64,000 nt of DNA from Chrysaora quinquecirrha (taxonomy: Eukaryota > Cnidaria > Scyphozoa > Semaeostomeae > Pelagiidae), in contig JACTAT010000042.1 in NCBI GenBank assembly GCA_014526335.1, forward strand, positions 1,164,510-1,228,509, written 5' to 3'. Positions 34,202 through 43,800 of the stretch are shown here, one piece after another (position 1 is the first letter of the stretch; each line of letters opens with the position of its first letter). Below the pieces are notes generated by a model. The model did no database searches and had not been told where the DNA came from. It saw only the letters and a program-made list of their open reading frames with translations. Position numbers and translations under genes: made by a program.

Positions 34202-34673
34202 TGTCACGATACCCCCTTTTTGCTCATTCATCTGGACGTATTTTCTTCTCTTTCCTACACATCGTCACTGCATATTTTACCTCTTTGATTTTATCCGCTT
34301 TTTCGTTAATAGTTCATGACTAACTTTATTGCCTCCTCACTGACGTCTTAGTCTCTTTTTCATACCTTTCGGCATCCACTTTTTGGCACAGGACTAGTTA
34401 TTTTCTTGTCTAATCTATACACACCCATGCTATTATCACGTTTGTCATATTTCCTGTTATTCTTATTTCTTATTGGTTAATTTCGATCCCATGTTTCGCG
34501 TAGCTTCTTATTTAAACCGTAGAATTGTAGCTTATTTTTAATTCTATTCTATGCGATCAGCTAGATTAGATTTCCATGTTCTCTTTCGGGAGTTCATGTT
34601 CGTTTTGTTCTAATACAAGTTTGTAAGAAATAAATTGTTGTCTTTTTGACCGCTCGAACTGCCTGCCATCACA
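34202..34673 (+). repeat. 3' LTR of the nested Gypsy element
   Basis: A 472-bp LTR. After it BEL pol resumes at 34674 in the frame that encodes LYWLSSKRKLKQFV. Confidence 0.88.
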
Positions 34674-36618
34674 TCTGTATTGGCTTTCGTCAAAGCGCAA
34701 GCTAAAGCAATTTGTCCAGAATAAGGTTGACGCAATAAATCGCCTTTTTGAATCTTCTTTCTGGGGTCATACACCCTCACCAGAAAACCCTGCAGACCTC
34801 GTCTCTCGTGGCTGTAGTGCGCAGTCTCTGCTCAAATCGCAATTATGGCATAATGGTCCATCTTGGATAACTAACACAGCCTCGTGGCCACAATGGCCTA
34901 AATCGCAACCTGTTTCATCTACAGTTGCCGCTTCCGTCGCTGAACAGCAAATAGCGTTGCCGTCGCCTAGCGTTTGCAGTATCATAGATTTATCACGTTT
35001 CAATGACTATTCTCGCCTTCTGGCGTCGTCAGTTTATGTCAATCGTTTTTGTTTTCGTACTGGGACTAAAGGAACCCCTACTACTTCGGAACTAGATTCC
35101 GTAGAAACAGCATGGATTCGCTCGCAGCAGCAGCAGTATTATCCTCAAGTTATAGATTATCTTACGTCTCGTAATAATGCAAACAAGGCTCACGCTCCAC
35201 CGATTGTTCGTCAGCTTAATTTATTTCTAGATGAGAAAGGACTCATTCGCGCGAAAGGACGCTTTGATATTGACTCTTCGCTTATTTTATTACCTCAAAC
35301 TTCTCGTTTTACTGACTTAATAGTTTTAGATTATCATCAACGTTTACACCATATTGGTGTTGGAGGAACTATCGTCGCTTTACGTCACCGCTTCTGGATT
35401 CCATCCGCTCGCTCCGTCGCTCGTCGCCTTTTGCATAAATGCTCTACGTGCAAGAGAGTCACAGGCAGACCATATCTCCTGCCTACATCATCAGAGCTAC
35501 CACAGTTTCGCGTAGCTTCGTCAAACCGACCGTTTTCGAACATAGGCGTCGACTTCACTGGCCATCTACTCGTGAAAGACTATCATGGCAATCATCGGAA
35601 AGTTTACATCTGTTTATTCACTTGTCTAACCACACGAGCAATAAGCTTGGAACTCGTAGAAGATCTCACAACCTCGTCGTTTCTACAAGCATTTCGTAGA
35701 CATTGTAGCGTTTTTTCAACTCCTCGTTTAATTTTATCAGACAATGCTCAGACATTCAAATGTGCAGAACAGCACTTAGAGAAATTGTTATCTTTCTTCG
35801 ATTCTCCGGCCATTCAGCATGCTTTCGCTCAGAAACGCATTACCTTTCGTTATATTCCCGCACGCAGCCCTCATTGGGGTGGAGTTTACGAACGTTTAAT
35901 AGGTCTAACTAAAACTTGCTTAAAGAAGGTACTCGGTCGTTCATTCGTTACGCTCTCAGAGTTAGCAACACTACTCAAAGAAATTCAAGCCGTTCTCAAC
36001 GATCGTCCGCTCACATACGTCAACTCGGACATGCAGGATCTTCAGCCGCTTACACCAAGTCAGTTACTCTTCGGATACAACGTCACACCGTTACCATATC
36101 CGTCATACGACGACACAGAATCATCTGATCCGACGTTTGGTGACAAAGATGACATTCATCGTGCACAAACTCGTCGATCTGCGTTATACAATCATTTTTC
36201 TTCACGCTTCCGCAAAGAATACTTGTCATTTCTTCGCGAAATACATTCATTGCATCATCGCAAACAGTCTTCTTCAGAGAATCGCATTAGAGTTGGAGAT
36301 ATCGTAATAGTTGCTGACACCGACAAACCTCGAAATCATTGGGAACTAGGTCTAGTGACAGAACTAATTCTTGGCTCTGACAAATTATGTAGAGCAGCCG
36401 TAGTGCGCACCCCACGTGGTCGCACAACTCGTTCGATTATTAAGTTGTATCCTTTAGAGATACAGGCCGATTGTGTTCAGGAAGAAGAAGAAGACTTAGA
36501 GAAGAATGAAGAGAAGAAATCTGCAGAACATTCCATTCCAAAACGCTCGCTTCGCAGAGCAGCGTTCGAGGCCAGGGACGCTATAAAGGCCCAGCTAATA
36601 GATGGTAATCGAGATTAG
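34674..36618 (+). CDS. BEL/Pao RNase H end and integrase
   Basis: The frame is open directly from the Gypsy 3' LTR: LYWLSSKRKLKQFVQNKVDA and PENPADLVSRG (the end of the BEL RNase H region). Then comes the integrase zinc module HHIGVGGTIVALRHRFW with C-S-T-C. The catalytic core has GVDFTGHLL, ILSDNAQTF and GGVYERLIG, giving the D, D and E positions. Last is a DUF5641-like C-terminus (RVGDIVIVADTDKPRNHWEL, then IIKLYPLE) and an acidic/basic tail. The stop is at 36616-36618, 20 bp before the LTR. The integrase part looks intact. Confidence 0.87.
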
Positions 36619-36637
36619 CTTTTCCCCGGGCCCCCAG

Positions 36638-36865
36638 TGTCAATTATTCTTAACTAGTTACCAGACTCTTTTAGTAGTATTTAAGAAGTATTTCCGTTCA
36701 CTTATTCAGTCGTTGTTATCAGTTCGTCACGTTATTCGCTTCGTTTACGTATTCATTCAATCGTTTCGATATTCACAGTTATTAACAAGTTATGTATATA
36801 GTTTAATATTATCGTTATGTATATATTTCGAAGATAAGTTGTTCTCTTGTTTCACGTCCTTCACA
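36638..36865 (+). repeat. 3' LTR of BEL/Pao composite
   Basis: A 228-bp LTR. It is preceded by CTTTTCCCCGGGCCCCCAG, which is C-rich, whereas a polypurine tract is expected. It is followed by the CTTTC target duplication. Confidence 0.9.
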
Positions 36866-36870
36866 CTTTC

Positions 36871-37823
36871 GGCTGCACGCAGGAAAGAAAAAGTTTTCCG
36901 GCTGAAAATATTCAATGGATAGATATCCCTAGAAATCCTTTAAGGAGAGAGTGACGTCCGCCAATGCGAGAACCTTCTGGAAATATAAGCGAAATTCTCC
37001 CGATCAGGAATAAATTACTTATGTCTATATATTTTCCAAACAAAGATTTATTTCCGCATTTCTCAGTACGAAAAATAACAGTGAATTTGGAAAGACAAAT
37101 TTAAAATGTTCACATTTTCAGTATATTCGAGAGAAATGAAATTGCTCAATACTAGTCACCGCGCGCCAGCAATCTAAACCATCATGTATTAAGTTTATGT
37201 ACAGTGAATAAACTAAAGCAAAGTTGAATGGGCATAATATTTTAATAAAAAACGCCAAGTTTCGCAGAGAAATCAAGGATAGTACAGTACATAACGCAAA
37301 GAGACAAACAATTCCCGTCCCCTTAGTTTGGTCACGTGGCTCGTTAAAATCGAGACAAAGAGTTAAGACAATAGGCTTCCAGACCAGTCCTCACTTCTAT
37401 TGACTATGGTAGCATGCAATGATGCAATGCGGGGATGCCTAAGCTAGTGCTGCAACAGGACCTAAAATGGCTAGACCTAAGAATGGAGTAACTAAATATG
37501 ATAATGTATGAGAATATATGCTAATTACAACAATTAAATTTAGTTATTGGATTAACATTCATCGTTATCTTGGGAATCAGTGAGACATTTTTTGCTCCTC
37601 CGCAGTTAAGCAAAGTCTGCACGCAGGCCAGCAATTCACTTCAATAGCCAAATTACAGACGACTTGTTGTTGCTTTTCAAAATCAAAACATTTCATCTTC
37701 CTCTCTCGAGTAGACAGTTGCTGATATTGGACTGGTCAATGGTGGTCAAAATATTCATTCAACTTGTTCACGTTTGACTTGCTATTGTGATAGTATCTTG
37801 TGTGCAGTTCTACTTTATGAAAA
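36871..37823 (+). other. Upstream region of the plus-strand gene, no other feature
   Basis: No TE ends, tandem repeats or exons were seen. It must hold the promoter and 5' UTR of the gene starting at 37824, but no TATA box or initiator stands out. The start ATG is in GAAAAATGCAT. Confidence 0.4.
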
Positions 37824-40800
37824 ATGCATTTCGAAGTGCTCGACTCTGTTGTCAAAGGAAGGCATGCCTACGCTTCCTGGCCTCCTCTGAAAGAACACGA
37901 AGTGTTTCACTGCAGACTTGGAGGAATGGGGTTGGAGAGGGCAGTAATGATCTCAAAAACACCGTTCGAAGATGATTACATTGGCTCAGTACCCCATGCA
38001 CATCAATCGTACTTTAGATCCCTTCTGGAAGGTGGCAAGACAAAGATTTTTTGTGAAGTCACAGGAGAAATGGAGGCTGATCAATTTCAATTTGAAAAAG
38101 GGGGCGGCATCAACCAACCCTGTAAATTTTACATCCTCAGAGGGATCAAACAAGAAGTCAGGTAGATATTCTTTTCACAACTGTAACGAATTGCTTTCAG
38201 AATTGTTATATTTGCTTTTATACCATTCCTGCATTGACATACAAATGGGCAGCTAAAAGCTGATGTTGACCTGCTAAGAAAATTAAAATTAGATCAAGAA
38301 TTCAACTCTTAATAGGGAATCCTAAATAATCAATTTTAGCATTGATAACTTTATGCTTTTAAACTTTCCCAGATTCTCTGTTTTCTTTGTTTTGCATCCT
38401 CAGGTAATAGTCACTGCTCAGTGCTCAGCATAAGTGTTTAAATGATTGACAGTTTCTTGTCTGTCATTTTTCTGCTTTGGTATGGGGTAGTTGAGTTTTC
38501 TGCTTGGGGTCCCCTATGTGTGAATTTCAGTTAGTACGATTAAAATGAGAGTGGATACTTCATTTTAAGACCCCGTTTACACGGGATCGGATCCATTTGG
38601 AACCGACCCCGTTTTTTAAGGGTTGTATACACAGGATCGGATCCAAAAAGATCTGCTTAAATTTTCTTTGTGTATTTCGCACAAGAGGTGTTATATCAAT
38701 GATAATGGTGCCTGGAATTCGAAAATAACAGGCTTGAAAAAAGTAACAAGCCTAGGGTCTTCCTTTGAGACATTTAAGTAAATGTTCAAACCTGGAGATG
38801 TTTCTACACAGTTGCTAGGCCAATAGTTATAATTTTCCTGCAAATTCAGCTTGATTTTATGTTGTAAAATTTCATTTTTTAATTTTGAAAAGCGATTGCT
38901 TTGAATTTGAGGCTACAAACACAAAGAAGAGCATGAAAGAGCAGAAATGTCTTTTTTGAGTCTGACAGCGTTTCAGTCTGCCATGTTAAAATGCCCTCAA
39001 TTTTACATTTTCATTAGCCTCATTCCCTTTTCGGATACTTCTGGATTCGATCCAGCCCATTTACATGGGACCTCTGTGGGATTGGAACCGTGCTGGATCA
39101 CTTCGGAAAGCGATCCCAAAAGTATACGGATAGCCGATCCATAAGTATACTGATCCACCAGGACCCTGTGAACACAAGGCCTATCCGATTATTTTTGGGT
39201 TCAGTAAACACAGTCTAAATTTTCTGTGTTAGGTATTGGTAAATTGCCAGGAGGTATGGCCCATGGTCAATGCCAGGTAGCTTGACCAAGGCATTGGTTG
39301 GATCACAGTCTAAGCCACAAAAGCATCACAGCAAGGGTCAAGAACCCCAGCCAGGCCATGGTAGCATCATGGCATGGGTTAAGTTCTTCCTAGTTCATCA
39401 CTTTTGAGCTCCTAAGTGATTGATGTAAGCTAACACACAAATTAATGTCCACCTTTAATTTTTGTTTTTGTTCTGGATAAGTAACAGGTTATTGGTTTAT
39501 TCATTTTTCTTCTCTAGAAAAAACCGCCAAGAAATTAAAATTGAATATCAGCCTGATTTGGGTTATGGGATTTGGAACCCTGGTTGTTGTGCCATTTCAA
39601 ATACACTACAGTATAACAGCTCATACGTACCAAACAGAACCATTCCTTGTATAACAGGTAACAATGTTTATAAAACATTTCAGGTAACAATTATATGTTT
39701 TACAATGAGCAAAGGTTAATAGACAAAAATATGTCATATCCATTGATTTACAGAGATGAAGGAATAAATCAGGAATGGTTAAATAGTACCAGAAGAATTA
39801 ACCTGTAGACATTAAGGACGATTGGACAATAGGATAACATTTACTAGATAACCCAGAGTGTGCAGAAAATTACACCAAATATTGCTTTTGAATAATTGGC
39901 AGGGCTAGATCCATGTTTCATCTCAGCATTTTTGAATCAGTCCACATCAAAACCAAAAACCTGGTTTTGTTTAGACATAATGAGTTTGTTTTCTCACGTG
40001 GACTCTTCGATTAATTTCCAGTTCTTCCCGCTTACAGCTGATTGGTGTTTATAACACAACATCAATTCAGCTTTTCTTTCTGATTGGTGCATTTCGAGCC
40101 ACATCTGGGTATAAATTCAAACTTAATTTATTGTTTCAGTCTGTTTCTGATATTCATACTCTGAGGAGTGTCGGACAAAAAAGTATGCTCCAAAATGTTT
40201 CCGCTGTTTATCACAATTTTTGAAGTTTTGTACAACTCAAAGACTAGTACCCAAAATATGTTAAATACCCTCCCCCCAGGACATTAGTATGAAAGATGAA
40301 TGTCCAAATGTCCAAATCAGATGTAACAAAAAAATATATTTATAATAGGCCTAGTTAACAATGTGGTGATAAAAAAAGAAAAATGCAAGAAAAAAGACAC
40401 AAGTTCAAACAACGACTCGGGTAAGGGCTGCTTAATGTTTGTCTGAGAATTACTCATGGTAAGGTAAAACAAATTCTGATCATCATTGGTCCAGCAGAGG
40501 AAAGTTTTGTAAGGGCCAATCAGAGCGCTTGTTTACATTTTTCATATTGACCAATCACAAGCCTTTATTTTTTAACCGACGTTTGCATGGCTGCCTATTC
40601 CCCCCTTTCTTCCCTCATATTGGTCCCATGAATACTGATCACTGCTTCTGGAATTTACATGGAAATTTCTTCAAGCTTTACGTATTTCAGATTTTATAAG
40701 TAAAAGTAATGTCTAAATGCCCTGCTTTAACAAGGGCTTGTTTTTGGTGTCTTTGGAGTCAAAAAACCATTTCTGAAACCTGACCGAAGAAAATGAGCAT

Positions 40801-43800
40801 TTGAATCTTGCAGCAGGTTTTTTTCCAGCTTCATCATCAGATTGGACTCTTTGCTTCAAATATCCTAACCTTGTCCCAGATTTTCGCAGATGTTCACAAT
40901 TTCTTGTTCAATATCTGAAGCTAGATTTTTTCGTGAATTTTCTAGAAGAACATTACACGTTTTTTTTTATAAGAAAGTAGTGCTCAAAATCTTAAAAGTT
41001 TTAGAAAGTTCAACACTGGATTCTTGAAACTTAAGAAAGTTCTGTTTCATACTTTCACTCCTAATGTTCTGTGTGTTGTTTTCGCTCTTCTGTTCAGTCG
41101 CTCATCTTGCTATTAAACGAGTCTAATGATTATTTTCTTTGAAAAACGTGGTATTTGTGCAATGTATACAGTGCCTTAAACTGTGCATTTTTAGAAATAT
41201 TGCATTCAAAAATTTTTGCTAAGAAAGTCACAAGAAAGTTTTGGTACTGAAAACATGAAATATCTAAGAAAGTGTCAATACTGGCGAAAAAAAATTTTCT
41301 TATAAAAAAAACGTGTATGTTGACTTCAAATGCATGCAATGAATAGTTAGTATTTTATTTAAATTAATAATAAGGGATGTCTATCCATATTGTATAGTGA
41401 TATATGCAAATGTGGATCAAATTCACAAGAAATATTCAGAAAAATCAATGGTAATATGCAAGATAGAATTAATAAATTGTTTTTTTTTTCAGTTGAACAA
41501 CAACGAATACAGCAACTTATTGCTCAATTACAAGGCTCCGGTAAGTCTTTAATAAATTATATCAGTGCATTGCTTCAAGTTTTTACTTCAAGTTTTTTCA
41601 TTGCACATCCAAATCCACTTTGCTTTGCCCGATTGCTTTCGTGTCAATTCGTTTTTATTGCTAAGGGAAGCAAAATAAAGAATGCCTTGTCTTGCATGGT
41701 CAGTCAGTCTTGATTCCCAGCAGTCATCGTTTTTATCACCATCATGAATATCATCCCGCGTAGACTGATAAGATTTTGGAAACTCATCGTCCGGGTGACC
41801 CTTCAGTCATATACTCTGTCGCCCCTTAAACGTGTTATTGCTGTTTAACGAAACTAAATTGAACCAAAAGGTTGAAGATATACTAAGACACCCCTGCAAA
41901 AATCGCATAGTACAAGGCCAAGTAATCAAATCAAATTCGAATCAATGAGTTCTTTTTATCTTTTTTTGGGTTCCACGTCTTAGTAGGATGCAAATCTGCG
42001 ACTTGCTTCAAAAGAATGCACCCTTCGAAAGACCTATTCATAAGTAAACATTTTGACCAGCACGGAACAGATTTGTAAGGGCCAATCTGGGTGTTGTTTA
42101 CATTCTTCATATTGATTAAACAATTCGACCACCTAATTAGTTTTCGAAAAAACGAACTTTGATGTGCTGTGCTTTGCCACCCTCATCATTATTGACAATG
42201 ACCCTCCATGGTTCTTCTCATCCTCGGCGGTGCTGATGATAACCCTCGAGGCTAACGTGGATGATTATCTTCGCTATTCATGAGAACTCTCCACGATACT
42301 TCTCATCCGCTGTACGGTTTTGATGATAACCCTCCAAGTAAAAGAGGATCTCGTTCGCAACTATCGGTGATATTCCTCCTTACCGCTAATGAGGATAAAC
42401 ATGTTGACTATGAATTGTAAACCTCCACCATTTTAAGCATCCTCAACAATTTTAAACTAATGCTTTGTTGTTGCTTCATACCAGGGGGTAACTTGTCGCC
42501 ACTTTCATTTAAATGCTCATTCTATTCAAGCTTCTACCATAACAACGACAAGCGAAATAAGTGTTAAGAAAGAAACAATAATATCTTCGGATAAAAGCTC
42601 CTCGTCACAAAACGAAGAAACCCCGACGATCAAGAGAAGAAAAAAGAAATCGAAGAGAAATCGTGAATCAACCTCAAAAGTGAGAATTTTAACCCATTTT
42701 ACGATCCTTCGCGATCTTTTGTATTTTCATTTTACGAAAAGAAAAGTTTTGCAATTCTCATTCTGTTTTTCTAAACACCTTTCTTCTGTTTTCAGCAATC
42801 TGACAATTCTGTGGATGTTTCAGGTGAATAAAGATCAATTTATTATTATTATTTAAAATTGCGATGAATAGCGGAATCATTTTCGGGCATACTTAAAAGC
42901 TTTTTTTGTCTGACACTCCTCAGAGTATGAACGTCAGAAACAGACCGAAACAATAGACTAAGGCGGAATTTATACCCAGATGCGGCTCGAAATGCACCAA
43001 TCAGAAAGAACGAAAAGCTGAATTGGCATTGTGTTTTAAACACCAATCAGCTGGTCGGATACAGCGGGAGGACCAATGAATTATTTAAAGAGTCCAAGTG
43101 AGAAAACGAACTGTTTCTGTCTACACAGAACCGGCCTTTTGGTTTTGATGTAGACAGATTCCAAAACCCCTAAGTGAAACAAAGATCTTGCTTTGCCAAT
43201 GATTCTGAAAAAATCCTCGCTGTAATTTTCCGCACAATTCGGGTTATCGAGTAGATGTTGTCCTATGGCAGAATCATGTTTAAGACTAGGTTGTTGTTTA
43301 GACCCACGGGGTGGTTGTATCCGCTGTATCCGACCAGCTGATTGGTGTTTAAAACACAATGCCAATTCAGCTTTTCGTTCTTTCTGATTGGTGCATTTCG
43401 AGCCGCATCTGGGTATAAATTCCGCCTTAGTCTATTGTTTCGGTCTGTTTCTGACGTTCATACTCTGAGGAGTGTCAGACGAAAAAAAGCTTTTAAGTAT
43501 GCCCGAAAATGATTCCGCTATTCATCGCAATTTTGAAGTTTTGTACAACTCAACGACTATTATTATTTATGCTATCTTCTTTCAGATCTTGCCGATTTAG
43601 GTGATCAGAATGTTCATTTGTCCCATTCTAATTCAATTCTTCAGAAATCCAAGTAACTCTGTTACAACTGACGCACAATGGCTTATAATAAAAATAAGAG
43701 ATATACATGAAGTTACGTTTCCTTTCATGAATCATCATTTCAGTCGTTTTGGTCGCGGAGTGTACCATTTAATCTATCTGGGGAAAGAAGTGTTTCCGGC

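Larger units (their letters stand above)
29024..34673 (+). mobile_element. Ty3/Gypsy LTR retrotransposon, nested, young
   Basis: The LTRs at 29024-29493 (470 bp) and 34202-34673 (472 bp) begin TGTCACGATACC and end GCCATCACA. By eye they differ only in the length of one C run and one T run near the start. The primer-binding site TTGGTGACAGGAGCGGGAT follows the 5' LTR, and the purine tract GGGGGAGGGTA precedes the 3' LTR. Gag has two frameshifts and pol is open throughout. The 5-mers outside (AAATG and TCTGT) do not match and BEL sequence is missing between them, so this is not a simple insertion. Confidence 0.88.
20067..36865 (+). mobile_element. BEL/Pao composite with nested DIRS-like and Gypsy elements
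   Basis: The 228-bp LTRs at 20067-20294 and 36638-36865 begin TGTCAATTATTC, end TCCTTCACA and look identical. The 5-mer CTTTC at 20062-20066 and 36866-36870 is a perfect target duplication. A primer-binding-like TTGGTGCCGTGACCAGGA follows the 5' LTR. Own coding segments are gag (20357-20896), protease plus reverse transcriptase (27008-29023) and the RNase H end plus integrase (34674-36618). Two elements are inserted: a minus-strand Ngaro/PAT-like element (20897-27007) and a Gypsy element (29024-34673). The middle of gag and the thumb/RNase H part of pol are not present, so the copy is defective. Confidence 0.88.
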
